DNA of 64,000 nucleotides from Nocardioides humi (GTDB taxonomy: Bacteria > Actinomycetota > Actinomycetes > Propionibacteriales > Nocardioidaceae), in NCBI RefSeq assembly GCF_006494775.1, contig NZ_CP041146.1, positions 5,270,001-5,334,000 on the forward strand, in the 5' to 3' direction. Of the stretch, positions 51,985 to 64,000 are shown one piece after another (position 1 is the stretch's first letter; each line of letters begins with the position of its first letter). Made by a program: the position numbers and the translations under genes. The notes beneath the pieces were generated by a model. It was not told where the DNA came from. It did no database searches and was given only the letters and a program-made list of their open reading frames with translations.

Positions 51985-52803
51985 GTGGTGGTGTCAACGC
52001 AGGCCGAGCAGCGCGGGGCGGCCACGGGCGCCCAGACCGTGCACCGCGCCCTGGACATCCTCGAGATCATCGCCGCGCGGAGCGCGGGCATGCCGCTCGC
52101 GGAGATCGCGGCCGCGGTGGGTCTCGCCGCGCCCACCGCGCACCGGCTCTGCCGCGCCCTGGTCGAGCGCGGCTACGTGCGGCAGCTGCCCGACCGCACC
52201 TACGCCCTCGGCACCCGGCTGGTCGCGCTCGGCAAGTCGGCGCACGACCTGATCGGCGCGGACGCCGAGCCGCTGCTGCTCGACCTGGTCGCCGAGCTGG
52301 GCGAGACCGCCAATCTCGCGGTGCTGAGCGGCCTCCAGGCAGAGTACGTCGCCCAGGCTCCGTCGCGGTTCGCGATGCGGATGTTCACCGAGGTGGGCCG
52401 TCGGGTCGACCTGCACAGCACCGGCGTCGGCAAGGCGCTCCTGGCCCGGCTCGACGACTCCGAGGCTCGCGCGATCGTGGACCGGACCGGCATGGCGACG
52501 CCCACGCCCCACACCCTCGAGAGTCCCGACGCCCTGATGGCCGACCTGCGGCAGATCCGCGAGCGGGGCTTCGCCCTCGACGAGCAGGAGCAGGAGATCG
52601 GGGTCCGATGCGTCGCCGTCGCGCTCGACAGCGCGTCGCCCGCCTGGATGGCCCTGTCCGTCTCCGGTCCCGTCACCCGGATGACCGACGATCTCGTCGG
52701 CCGGGCGGTCCCGCTGCTCCAGGCGGCGGCCCGGGAGCTCGCCGCGATCCTGCGCGGCGAGGTCGACAGGCGCCCGATCACGGCCGGTCGCCACCCCGGC
52801 TGA
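51985..52803 (+). CDS. IclR-family transcriptional regulator
   Basis: The 272-residue protein has an N-terminal winged HTH (VHRALDILEIIAARSAGMPLAEIAAAVGLAAPTAHRLCRAL) and the IclR effector domain (LHSTGVGKALLARL, RGFALDEQEQEIGVRCVAVAL, ALSVSGP). Its position opposite glcB suggests response to glyoxylate or a related compound, as for AllR/IclR. AGGGAGG precedes three closely spaced GTG codons (51985, 51988, 51991); the first was taken. Confidence 0.9.
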   Translation: MVVSTQAEQRGAATGAQTVHRALDILEIIAARSAGMPLAEIAAAVGLAAPTAHRLCRALVERGYVRQLPDRTYALGTRLVALGKSAHDLIGADAEPLLLDLVAELGETANLAVLSGLQAEYVAQAPSRFAMRMFTEVGRRVDLHSTGVGKALLARLDDSEARAIVDRTGMATPTPHTLESPDALMADLRQIRERGFALDEQEQEIGVRCVAVALDSASPAWMALSVSGPVTRMTDDLVGRAVPLLQAAARELAAILRGEVDRRPITAGRHPG

Positions 52804-52999
52804 ACTCGGGCAGGGCCAGTCTTCTTCGCGCCCGACCAGGACGCCTGGTACCGCGAGCAACTCTGCCGCGGCTTCGAGCGCGAGTGCGACCGGATCCAGG
52901 CCGACCGATCTCGAGACCGTGACCGGCCTCAGGTCGTGCTGTCGTGAGCGGGCCGGCCCGCGGCCCGCGGGACGCCGCGTGAGGTCGGCCGGCGGGTGA
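52804..52999. other. Short gap with a possible coding remnant
   Basis: In frame after the IclR stop, the sequence stays open to a TGA at 52945 and contains a protein-like stretch (FFAPDQDAWYREQLCRGF) that I cannot assign. It has no start of its own, so it is at most a remnant. Confidence 0.25.
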
Positions 53000-53896
53000 C
53001 TACGGACGAGCCAGCGCCTCCTGGACGACATCGAGCCGAGGAGCGCTGTCGGCGCCGTGCACCTGCGTGCTCAGCGCGCCGGCCACCACCGCGAACCGCA
53101 GCACCTCGTCGAGCGGCGAGCCCGCGGCCAGGCAGGCGGCCAGGGCGCCGCAGAAGGTGTCGCCGGCGCCGGTGGTGTCGACGGCGGACACGGAGGGCGG
53201 TGGGATGGTGCCGGCGAGGTGGCCCCGGTCGTACCACCGGGCGCCGCGGGCGCCCTGGGTGACCACGAGGGTGGGGACGGGGGAGGCCAGCCGGGAGGCG
53301 GCGTCGTCCAGGGAGGCGCTCCCCGCCAGGGCGCGGCACTCGTGCTCGTTGACGACCAGGACGTCGACGGCGTCGAGCAGGCCGTCGGGGAGGGGGCCGG
53401 CGGGCGCGGCGTTGAGGACGACGAGGACGCCCCGAGCGCGGGCCGCCCGGGCGCAGCGGAGCACGGTCGCCGGGGGCAGCTCGAGCTGCATCAGGAGCAC
53501 CGCGCAGTCGAGCCACTCGTCCGAGCCGTGGGGGAGGGGAGCGACGCTGCCGTTGGCTCCGCCGGTGACGAGGATGGCGTTCTCGCCGGTGTCGTCGACC
53601 ATGACGATGGCGCTGCCGGTGGGCTCGTCCACGAGCGCGACGTGCTGCGTGCGGACGTCGTTCCCGCGCAGGTGGGCGAGGAGCGCGTCGCCGGCGGGGT
53701 CGCGGCCCACGGCGCCGACGAAGGCGACGGTGCCGCCGGCGCGGGCCGCGGCGACGGCCTGGTTGAGGCCCTTGCCGCCGGGGCCCTGGCGGGTCGCGGT
53801 CGTGCTGACGGTCTCACCGGGGGCGGGCAGGCGCGTGGTGTGGACGATCTGGTCGAGGTTGGCGCTGCCGAGCACCGTCACCGTGGAAAGAGGCAC
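53000..53896 (-). CDS. rbsK: Ribokinase (PfkB family)
   Basis: The 298-residue kinase has the PfkB N-terminal motif GPGGKGLNQAVAAARAGG and the C-terminal DTTGAGDTFCGAL with the catalytic Asp, plus VVNEHEC. These match ribokinase most closely. Placed divergently from the purine-degradation operon, it could phosphorylate ribose released from nucleosides. Confidence 0.88.
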   Translation of the reverse strand: MPLSTVTVLGSANLDQIVHTTRLPAPGETVSTTATRQGPGGKGLNQAVAAARAGGTVAFVGAVGRDPAGDALLAHLRGNDVRTQHVALVDEPTGSAIVMVDDTGENAILVTGGANGSVAPLPHGSDEWLDCAVLLMQLELPPATVLRCARAARARGVLVVLNAAPAGPLPDGLLDAVDVLVVNEHECRALAGSASLDDAASRLASPVPTLVVTQGARGARWYDRGHLAGTIPPPSVSAVDTTGAGDTFCGALAACLAAGSPLDEVLRFAVVAGALSTQVHGADSAPRLDVVQEALARP

Positions 53897-53938
53897 GTCT
53901 CAGGATCCCAGGCGCTCGGCGCGAGCGCGTCGCGGCCG

Positions 53939-53968
53939 TTGACCCTGTCTCGGCGCGACGGCTACATT
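53939..53968 (+). promoter_or_regulatory. Promoter of the purine-degradation operon
   Basis: TTGACC (53939-53944), an 18-bp spacer and TACATT (53963-53968) form a good sigma-70-type promoter. Transcription would begin near 53975, giving a leader of about 230 nt before xdhA. Confidence 0.65.
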
Positions 53969-54001
53969 CGATGTCTCCGCTTCTCCTGAAGGGACCACCC
54001 C

Positions 54002-54091
54002 GTGAGAACGCCCCTGTGCACGTCGGCCGACCTGCGTCGGCACGTGCACGTGGTCGCGTGGACTCGGGGGCGCGTGGCGCACGGCGTCTAG
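54002..54091 (+). CDS. 29-codon leader ORF upstream of xdhA
   Basis: GTG 54002 is preceded by GAAGGGA at 7 nt and starts about 27 nt after the predicted transcription start. The peptide begins MRTPLCTSADLRRHVHVVAW and is followed, 10 bp after its stop, by a strong hairpin. The layout (promoter, ribosome site, short ORF, terminator-like stem, structural genes) is that of a translation-coupled attenuator. The peptide is Arg/His/Val-rich but has no long run of one amino acid, so the sensed signal is unclear. Confidence 0.5.
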   Translation: MRTPLCTSADLRRHVHVVAWTRGRVAHGV

Positions 54092-54101
54092 GCGCACGCC
54101 C

Positions 54102-54135
54102 CGACGGCGGCCGGCAGCGAGGCCGGCGGCCGTCG
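54102..54135 (+). terminator. Terminator-like hairpin in the xdh leader
   Basis: A 14-bp stem (54102-54115 with 54122-54135, one mismatch) closes the 6-nt loop AGCGAG. It is very GC-rich, with no U-tract. It stands between the leader ORF and xdhA, 72 bp before the xdhA start, and is a candidate attenuator. Confidence 0.5.
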
Positions 54136-54207
54136 CGATCAACCCTGCCGACCGAAGGCCCGGGCCGACGGCATCGTCGCCCACCCCGATCCCTGCCAGG
54201 AGAGCCG

Positions 54208-57934
<3,727 letters not shown>

Positions 57935-57938
<4 letters not shown>

Positions 57939-58780
57939 CCACGTGGTTCCAGGCCGTGGCCGAGCTGCGCGCGACCCGCCGGGCGGGCGTGCTGGTGACG
58001 GTCGCCGGGGTCCGCGGCCACGCGCCGCGCGAGGCCGGCGCCAAGATGGTCGTCGCCGCCGCGGACACCTGGGGCTCGATCGGCGGCGGTCCCCTCGAGG
58101 AGCGTGCGGTACGCCGCGCGCGAGAGCTGTTGGCCGATCCCGCCGTCGCACCCGAGTCCTTCACCGCCAGCCTCTCCGACAGGGCACCCTCCGAGCACGG
58201 CGTGCAGTGCTGCGGCGGCGAGGTCACCGTCCTGCTCGAGCCGCTGCCCGTCGTACCCTCGGTCGCGGTCTTCGGGCTCGGCCACGTCGGCCTCGAGATC
58301 GCCCGGATCCTGGCCCGCCACGACCTCGACCTCCACCTCGTCGACTCGCGCGCGGACCAGCTCGCCCCGGACCGGCTCGCGCCCCTCGCCGACGCGGTCG
58401 CCGCCGTCCACACCCACCACATGCCGGTGCTGCCCGAGCTGGCGCTCGCGGGGCTGCCGCCCGGCACCCGGGTCCTCGTGCTGACCCACGACCACGCCGA
58501 GGACCTCGCCATCATCGACGCCGCGCTGCGCACCGACCACCTCGGCTCGATCGGGCTGATCGGGTCGAGCGCCAAGTGGGCGCGGTTCCGCGTCCAGCTC
58601 GCCGCCGCCGGCCTGCCGGACGACGTCGTCGACCGGGTCGAGACGCCGATCGGCCTGCCCGGCGTCACCGCCAGCAAGGATCCCGCGGCGATCGCGGTCT
58701 CCGTCGCGGCCGCGCTGCTCACGGCCGCGCAGCCCACGAGCGGCACATCCGGTCCCGCCCACCTGGCAGAGAGGCTCTGA
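57935..58780 (+). CDS. xdhC: XdhC molybdenum-cofactor insertion/sulfuration factor
   Basis: The 281-residue protein begins with the XdhC/CoxI domain ([49 protein letters not shown] with Cys residues that hold the cofactor) and ends with the Rossmann-type XdhC_C domain ([45 protein letters not shown]). It loads sulfurated molybdenum cofactor into XdhB. It starts in the XdhB stop codon (ATGA). Confidence 0.93.
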
Positions 58781-58782
58781 GC

Positions 58783-60936
58783 ATGGCAGTACAGCAGGCA
58801 GACGACCGGATCGCCCTCGGGGCGCTCCGGGTGGCCCCCGTCCTGCACGCCTTCGTGCGCGACGAGGCGCTGCCCGGCAGCGGCGTGGACGAGGCCGTCT
58901 TCTGGGAGGGCGTGGAGTCGATCCTGGCGGCCTTCGCACCCCGCAACCGGGCGCTGCTGGAGCGCCGCGCCGAGCTGCAGCGCCGGCTCGACGCCTGGCA
59001 CACGGCCCACCCCGGTCCGGTGCGGGACCAGGCCGCCTATGTCGCGATGCTGCGCGAGATCGGCTACCTCGTCGACGAGCCCGCCGACTTCCGGATCGAC
59101 CCCGGGGAGGTCGACGCGGAGGTCGCGCTCCAGGCCGGCCCCCAGCTCGTCGTCCCCGTGCTCAACGCGCGGTTCGCCGCCAACGCCGCCAACGCCCGCT
59201 GGGGCTCGCTGTACGACGCGCTCTACGGCACCGACGTGATCCCCGAGGACGACGGCCGCGAGCGCGGGACGTCGTACAACCCGGTGCGCGGCGCCGAGGT
59301 GATCCGCCGCGCCAAGGCCTTCCTCGACGCGCACTTCCCCCTCGAGAGCGGCTCGCACGCCGACGCGACGGGGTACACCGTCGACGACGGCACGCTGGTC
59401 CCCGCGCTGGCCGACCCGGCCCAGCTGGTCGGGTGGCGCGGGGACCCGGAGGCGCCCGAGGGCGTGCTGCTGGTGCACCACGGGCTGCACGTCGAGATCC
59501 AGCTCGACCGTGAGGACCCGATCGGCCGCGACGACCCGGCCGGCGTCAAGGACCTGCTGCTGGAGGCCGCGATCTCCACGATCATGGACCTCGAGGACTC
59601 CGTCGCCGCGGTCGACGCCGACGACAAGGTCGCGGGCTACCGCAACTGGCTGCTGCTCAACCAGGGCACCCTGGCCGCCGAGGTGACCAAGGGCGGGCGC
59701 ACCTTCGTGCGCGGCCTCGCGCGCGACCGGGCCTACGACGGCGCGGACGGCCCGGTCACCCTGCCGGGCCGGTCGCTGCTCTTCGTCCGGCAGGTCGGCC
59801 ACCTGATGACCACCGACGCGATCCTCCTCGACGGCGCGGAGGTGCCCGAGGGCGTCCTGGACGCGATCCTCACCGCGCTGTGCAGCCTGCCCGACCTCCA
59901 GGGCCGCGCGGAGCTCGCCAACTCCCGCGCCGGCGCGATGTACGCCGTGAAGCCGAAGATGCACGGCCCCGAGGAGGTCGCGTTCACCGACGACCTCTTC
60001 GCCGCCGTCGAGGACCTGCTCGCGCTGCCACGCAACACCGTCAAGCTCGGGATCATGGACGAGGAGCGGCGCACGTCAGCCAACCTCAAGGCCTGCATCC
60101 ACGCCGCTCGCGGCCGGGTGGCGTTCATCAACACCGGCTTCCTGGACCGCACCGGCGACGAGCTGCACACCTCGATGCTCGGCGGGCCGATGATCCGCAA
60201 GGCCGACATGAAGGGGACCACCTGGATCGCCGCCTACGAGGATCAGAACGTCGACATCGGCCTCGCCTGCGGGCTCGCCGGCCGCGCCCAGATCGGCAAG
60301 GGCATGTGGGCGATGCCCGACGCGATGGCCGCGATGGTCGAGCAGAAGGTCGCCCACCCGCGGGCCGGCGCGAGCTGCGCCTGGGTGCCCTCGCCGACCG
60401 CGGCCACGCTGCACGCCCTGCACTACCACGAGGTGGATGTCGCCGCCCGGCAGCGCGAGCTCGCGGGCACCCGGCGTACGACGGTCGAGCAGCTCCTCAC
60501 CGTCCCGCTCGCCGGCGAGGACGAGGTGGCGGCGTGGACGGCGGAGGAGCGGGCCGCGGAGATCGACAACAACCTCCAGGGCGTCCTGGGCTACGTCAAA
60601 CGCTGGATCGACGACGGGATCGGCTGCTCGAAGGTCCCCGACATCCACGGCGTCGCGCTGATGGAGGACCGCGCCACCTGCCGGATCTCCAGCCAGCACG
60701 TCGCCAACTGGCTGCGCCACGGCGTGGTCACCCTCGACGAGGTCGAGGCCGCGCTGCGGCGGATGGCGGCCGTGGTCGACGAGCAGCAGGCCGCCGACGG
60801 CTACCGGCCGATGGGACCGGGCTTCGACGGCCACGCGTTCGCCGCCGCCCGCGCGCTGGTGCTGGACGGACTGGCCCAGCCCTCCGGCTACACCGAGCCG
60901 ATCCTGCACCGGCACCGCCGTGAGGTGAAGGCGTAG
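58783..60936 (+). CDS. glcB: Malate synthase G, copy 2
   Basis: The 717-residue enzyme has the same G-isoform sequences as copy 1 ([79 protein letters not shown]). It starts 2 bp after the xdhC stop and shares a base with the next gene's start. In this operon it removes glyoxylate formed from allantoin. By eye, copies 1 and 2 are clearly paralogous but far from identical. Confidence 0.94.
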   Translation: MAVQQADDRIALGALRVAPVLHAFVRDEALPGSGVDEAVFWEGVESILAAFAPRNRALLERRAELQRRLDAWHTAHPGPVRDQAAYVAMLREIGYLVDEPADFRIDPGEVDAEVALQAGPQLVVPVLNARFAANAANARWGSLYDALYGTDVIPEDDGRERGTSYNPVRGAEVIRRAKAFLDAHFPLESGSHADATGYTVDDGTLVPALADPAQLVGWRGDPEAPEGVLLVHHGLHVEIQLDREDPIGRDDPAGVKDLLLEAAISTIMDLEDSVAAVDADDKVAGYRNWLLLNQGTLAAEVTKGGRTFVRGLARDRAYDGADGPVTLPGRSLLFVRQVGHLMTTDAILLDGAEVPEGVLDAILTALCSLPDLQGRAELANSRAGAMYAVKPKMHGPEEVAFTDDLFAAVEDLLALPRNTVKLGIMDEERRTSANLKACIHAARGRVAFINTGFLDRTGDELHTSMLGGPMIRKADMKGTTWIAAYEDQNVDIGLACGLAGRAQIGKGMWAMPDAMAAMVEQKVAHPRAGASCAWVPSPTAATLHALHYHEVDVAARQRELAGTRRTTVEQLLTVPLAGEDEVAAWTAEERAAEIDNNLQGVLGYVKRWIDDGIGCSKVPDIHGVALMEDRATCRISSQHVANWLRHGVVTLDEVEAALRRMAAVVDEQQAADGYRPMGPGFDGHAFAAARALVLDGLAQPSGYTEPILHRHRREVKA

Positions 60937-62189
60937 TGGTCCGCGCCGACACGCTCGCCGTCGCCCTGACGGCGGAGCTCGACGCGCGGCTGGCGGAGGC
61001 CGACGCGGCGCTGGCCCGCGACTATCCGGGGGAGCGGCCCGGCCGGCAGCCCGTGCACACCGTCTACGTCCCCGCCGACCGGTACGACGCCGGCCTGGTG
61101 CCGCGCCACGGCGCCGCTGCGCTGGCCGCTCTCGACGAGCATGCGGACGCCTTCGCCGAGCTGGTCGGCGACGACGACGTCGTCGCCCGGGTGCGGGCCA
61201 AGCTCGCGAGCGAGCCGGTCGAGGACCTGCGGGTCGACTTCGAGGACGGCTATCTCGGGAGGAGCGACGCGGACGAGGACGCCGACGCGACCCGGGCCGC
61301 GGCCGCGCTCGCGGCCAGCCGGAGCGACGGTGCGGCAGCGCCGTTCGGCGGCATCCGGGTCAAGAGCCTGGACCCCGCCACCCGGACGCGGTCGGTGCGC
61401 ACCCTCACGGCGTACCTCGCCGCCTTCGCCGAGGCCGGCGGCGACCTCGCCGGCTGGGTCGCGACGCTGCCCAAGGTGACCAGCGTCGACCAGGTCGAGG
61501 CGATGGTCCACGCCTGCGCGACCCTGGAGCAGCGGCTCGGCCTGGGCGAGGGGGCGCTGCGCTTCGAGATCCAGGTCGAGACACCGCAGTCGATCCTCGG
61601 CTCCGACGGCACAGCGCTGGTCGCGCGGATGGTGCACGCCGCCGGCGCGCGGCTGACCGGCCTGCACTACGGGACCTACGACTACTCGGCGTTCTGCGGC
61701 ATCGCCGCCGAGCAGCAGTCCCTGGCGCACCCGGTGGCCGACCACGCCAAGCTCGTGATGCAGGCCGCCGCGGCCGGCACCGGCGTCCGGCTCTCCGACG
61801 GCTCGACCAACATCCTGCCGGTCGGGAGCCCCGCCGAGGTGCGCGCCGCCTGGGCCGGCCACCACCGGCTGGTCCGTCGCTCCCTGGAGCACGGCTTCTA
61901 CCAGGGCTGGGACCTGCACCCGGGCCAGCTGCCCACCCGGTACGCCGCCACCTACGCCTTCTACCGCTCCGGGCTGCCGCGGGCGCTGGCCCGCCTCGAC
62001 GACTACGCCCGGCGGACCGAGGGCGGGATCGCCGACGAGCCGGCGACGGCGCGCGCGCTCGCGTCGTACGTCCTGCGGGGGCTGGACTGCGGCGCCGTCG
62101 ACCCGGCCGAGGTGGCAACGGCGCTGCCGCTCACCCCGGACAACCTGCGACAGCTGGCCGCCGGCCAGCAGCTGAGGAGTGACGGATGA
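60936..62189 (+). CDS. DUF6986 aldolase/citrate-lyase-like protein
   Basis: The 417-residue protein resembles HpcH/HpaI aldolase-type TIM barrels: VEDLRVDFEDGYLGR, WVATLPKVTSVDQVEAMV, RFEIQVETPQSILG with the Glu metal ligand, GLHYGTYDYSAFCG, and HGFYQGWDLHPGQLPTRY. This family is often encoded with uricase genes in actinobacteria, but its reaction is not established. GTG 60936 uses the last G of the preceding TAG, and its stop overlaps the uricase ATG. Confidence 0.8.
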   Translation: MVRADTLAVALTAELDARLAEADAALARDYPGERPGRQPVHTVYVPADRYDAGLVPRHGAAALAALDEHADAFAELVGDDDVVARVRAKLASEPVEDLRVDFEDGYLGRSDADEDADATRAAAALAASRSDGAAAPFGGIRVKSLDPATRTRSVRTLTAYLAAFAEAGGDLAGWVATLPKVTSVDQVEAMVHACATLEQRLGLGEGALRFEIQVETPQSILGSDGTALVARMVHAAGARLTGLHYGTYDYSAFCGIAAEQQSLAHPVADHAKLVMQAAAAGTGVRLSDGSTNILPVGSPAEVRAAWAGHHRLVRRSLEHGFYQGWDLHPGQLPTRYAATYAFYRSGLPRALARLDDYARRTEGGIADEPATARALASYVLRGLDCGAVDPAEVATALPLTPDNLRQLAAGQQLRSDG

Positions 62190-63070
62190 CCCATCGCCTG
62201 GGCGCCAACCAGTACGGCAAGGCGGAGACGCGCGTGGTGCGCATCGTCCGCGACACACCGGTGCACGAGATCCACGATCTCAACGTCTCCACCGCGCTGC
62301 GCGGCGACTTCGCCGCCGCGCACACCACGGGCGACCAGTCGCGAGTGCTGCCGACCGACACCCAGAAGAACACCGCGTTCGCCTACGCCAAGCTCCACGG
62401 CGTGTCCTCGATCGAGGACTATGCGCTCGCGCTCGGCCGGCGGCTGCTGGAGGCCTGCCCGGCGGCGGAGCAGGCGCAGATCAAGGTCGAGCGGTACGCC
62501 TGGGACCGGATCGGCGACCACTCGTTCGCGCGGCGCGGCGGCGGCGTGCGGACCGCCGTGGCGACCGTCGGGCGCGACGAGGCGCACGTGCTGTCCGGGA
62601 TCCAGGAGCTGGTCCTGCTCAACACCACCGACTCGGAGTTCAAGGGCTTCCTCGTCGACGAGCTCACGACGCTGCCCGAGGCCGACGACCGGATCCTCGC
62701 GACCTCGCTGGTCGCCCGCTGGCGGCACGGCTCGACCGACGTCGACTGGAACGCGTCGTACGACGCCGCGCTCGCCACGCTCCTGCGGACCTTCGCCGGC
62801 ACCTACTCGCGCGCCCTGCAGGAGACCCTCCACGCGATGGGCGGGGCGCTCCTCGACGCCCAGCCCGGCCTGGCCGAGGTGCGCTTCTCCGCGCCCAACA
62901 AGCACCACTTCCTGGTCGACTTCAGCGGCTTCCGCGTCGACGGGCTGACCAACGAGGGCGAGGTCTTCGTCGCCGCGGACCGGCCCTACGGCCTGATCGA
63001 GGCCCAGGTCCTCCGCGACGACGCGCCGCCCGCCGGCGACGCCTGGCTCGCGGTCGCGGGGTTCTGCTGA
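62186..63070 (+). CDS. pucL: Urate oxidase (factor-independent urate hydroxylase)
   Basis: The 294-residue enzyme has the uricase signatures GDFAAAHTTGDQSRVLPTDTQKN (containing the catalytic Thr/Asp segment), FAYAKLHGVSSIEDYAL and LNTTDSEFKGFL, and FSAPNKHHFLVD with the conserved Asn and His. It oxidises urate to 5-hydroxyisourate with O2 and no cofactor. ATG overlaps the previous TGA; the stop TGATG overlaps the next gene. Confidence 0.95.
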   Translation: MTHRLGANQYGKAETRVVRIVRDTPVHEIHDLNVSTALRGDFAAAHTTGDQSRVLPTDTQKNTAFAYAKLHGVSSIEDYALALGRRLLEACPAAEQAQIKVERYAWDRIGDHSFARRGGGVRTAVATVGRDEAHVLSGIQELVLLNTTDSEFKGFLVDELTTLPEADDRILATSLVARWRHGSTDVDWNASYDAALATLLRTFAGTYSRALQETLHAMGGALLDAQPGLAEVRFSAPNKHHFLVDFSGFRVDGLTNEGEVFVAADRPYGLIEAQVLRDDAPPAGDAWLAVAGFC

Positions 63071-63524
63071 TGGCCGGCGTGAGGGTCACGCGCGCCGGCC
63101 TGCTGGCCTGCCTCGCCGTCCCGCGGTGGGCCGACGACGTCCTCGCCGGGATGCCGTACGACGACGCCCCGGCGCTGCTGTCCGCCGCGGCCGCCGCCGC
63201 CCGCTCGCTCAGCGGCACCGAGCTGGACCAGGCGCTCGCGAGCCACCCCGGATCGGCGAGCGTGGGGGAGCGCAGTCGCGACGGGAGCAGTCCGGCGTCG
63301 ACCCCGCTGCCGGCGACACGGCGTCCCGGCTGGCGGCCGGGAACGCCGCCTACGAGGAGCGCTTCGGCCGGGTCTTCCTGATCCGCGCGGCCGGCCGGGA
63401 CGCCGAGGCGATCCTCGGCGAGCTCGAGCGCCGGATGCGCAACGACGACGAGGCCGAGCGCGCCGAGACCGTCGACAACCTGCGCCAGATCGCCCTGCTC
63501 CGGCTCGAGGAGCTCATCTCGTGA
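63070..63524 (+). pseudogene. uraD: OHCU decarboxylase, frameshifted
   Basis: The first frame gives LLACLAVPRWADDVLAGMPY and LDQALASHP; the family continuation RIGERGGAQSRREQSGV is found only after adding one base at the CCCC run 63246-63249. The second frame then runs normally through NAAYEERFGRVFLIRAAGR and AILGELERRMRNDDEAE to the stop at 63524. The catalytic His of ASHP is present. Corrected, the protein would be about 151 residues and would decarboxylate 2-oxo-4-hydroxy-4-carboxy-5-ureidoimidazoline to S-allantoin. Confidence 0.82.
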
Positions 63525-63587
63525 ACTCACCCCACGAAGTTCTTCTCCCCGCTTCGCTCCTCCGAACAACTCCGCAGGGACCCCGAG

Positions 63588-63896
63588 ATGAGCACCCTGT
63601 CCACCCACGTCCTCGACACCGCGGCCGGCCGCCCGGCCGCCGGCGTACCGGTCCGGCTGGAGACCCGCGCCGGCGAGCCGCTCGGCGAGGGCGTCACCGA
63701 CGCCGACGGCCGGGTGGCGGCCCTCGGTCCGGAGCTGGGGGAGGGGGACTACGTGCTGCGGTTCGACACGGCGTCGTACGCCACCGGCTTCTATCCCGAG
63801 GTGGTCGTGGTGTTCACGATCGCCGACGCCGGCCAGCACCACCACGTGCCGCTGCTGCTCAGTCCCTACGGCTACTCGACCTACCGTGGCAGCTGA
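63588..63896 (+). CDS. uraH: 5-Hydroxyisourate hydrolase (transthyretin-like)
   Basis: The 102-residue protein has all signatures of the family: STHVLDTAAGRPAAGVPV at the N-terminus with the active-site His, VTDADGR, and the C-terminal LLLSPYGYSTYRGS. It hydrolyses 5-hydroxyisourate to OHCU. It stands 63 bp after uraD, a gap with no recognisable gene or terminator, and overlaps the next gene by 11 bp. Confidence 0.95.
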   Translation: MSTLSTHVLDTAAGRPAAGVPVRLETRAGEPLGEGVTDADGRVAALGPELGEGDYVLRFDTASYATGFYPEVVVVFTIADAGQHHHVPLLLSPYGYSTYRGS

Positions 63897-64000
63897 GCTC
63901 GACCTGGTCGTCCGGGCGCGGCGGGCGATCGTGGACGGCGAGGAGCGTGCGGTGTCGGTGGGCGTCGCGGACGGGCGGATCGCCGTGGTGGCGGGCCTCT
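63886..64000 (+). CDS. allB: Start of an allantoinase-type amidohydrolase gene (partial)
   Basis: From GTG 63886 the frame is open to the window edge and reads ELDLVVRARRAIVDGEERAV followed by GVADGRIAVVAG, the N-terminal beta-domain pattern of allantoinases and related cyclic amidohydrolases. Position after uraH makes allantoinase the natural call. The metal-binding residues lie outside the window. Confidence 0.75.
   Translation, partial: MAAELDLVVRARRAIVDGEERAVSVGVADGRIAVVAGL

Overview
The window is high-GC DNA from an actinobacterium. GTG and TTG starts, ATGA/GTGA gene overlaps and factor-independent (PucL-type) uricase all fit. A Nocardioides-like member of the Propionibacteriales is my best guess; no rRNA or other phylogenetic marker is present to prove it. 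Most genes are metabolic or regulatory. Mobile DNA is concentrated at about 9-18.4 kb, with a second small scar at 46.6-49.3 kb.

Layout. 1-3469: a molybdopterin oxidoreductase fused to a haem-b membrane domain, a small membrane protein and an OmpR/histidine-kinase pair, all overlapping. 3543-9013: HesB-like protein, STAS protein, an AfsQ-like two-component system with a GerMN lipoprotein, and a secreted phospholipase D-like protein. 9010-18431: accessory island with a broken tyrosine integrase, an XRE/AbiEii toxin-antitoxin pair (toxin frameshifted), an intact ISL3-family IS with 8-bp target duplication, an HEPN protein, a DUF4365-nuclease/repeat protein, and the 3' end of a tRNA-like gene. 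18657-37334: a catabolic cluster with a cyclic amidohydrolase, carbamoylase-type nitrilase, RraA-like protein, RidA, amidase, MFS exporter, two VOC proteins, MmgE/PrpD protein and esterase, plus a complete peptide-type ABC importer with two binding proteins. Its two permeases lie 15 kb apart on opposite strands.

37303-46599: genes that together fit lysine breakdown through pipecolate and 2-aminoadipate to glutaryl-CoA and crotonyl-CoA: FAD amine oxidase, ALDH7, amino-acid dehydrogenase, fused E1 2-oxoacid dehydrogenase, mu-crystallin-type ketimine reductase and glutaryl-CoA dehydrogenase. 46596-49314 is scarred by deletions: a 93-aa remnant of malate synthase A, a tautomerase gene split by a 168-bp inverted-repeat element, and a truncated gamma-carbonic anhydrase. 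49322-52803: GlcG-like protein, malate synthase G and a divergent IclR regulator. 53000-64000: ribokinase, then a purine-degradation operon (xanthine dehydrogenase XdhABC, second malate synthase G, DUF6986, uricase, OHCU decarboxylase, HIU hydrolase, start of allantoinase). The operon is preceded by a clear promoter, a 29-codon leader ORF and a strong hairpin. Urate breakdown yields glyoxylate, which the linked malate synthase can condense with acetyl-CoA.

Four genes (AbiEii toxin, amidase, Glu/Leu/Phe/Val-type dehydrogenase, OHCU decarboxylase) each lose frame by one missing base at a short homopolymer. This may be sequence error rather than biology, and those genes should be checked before being called dead.
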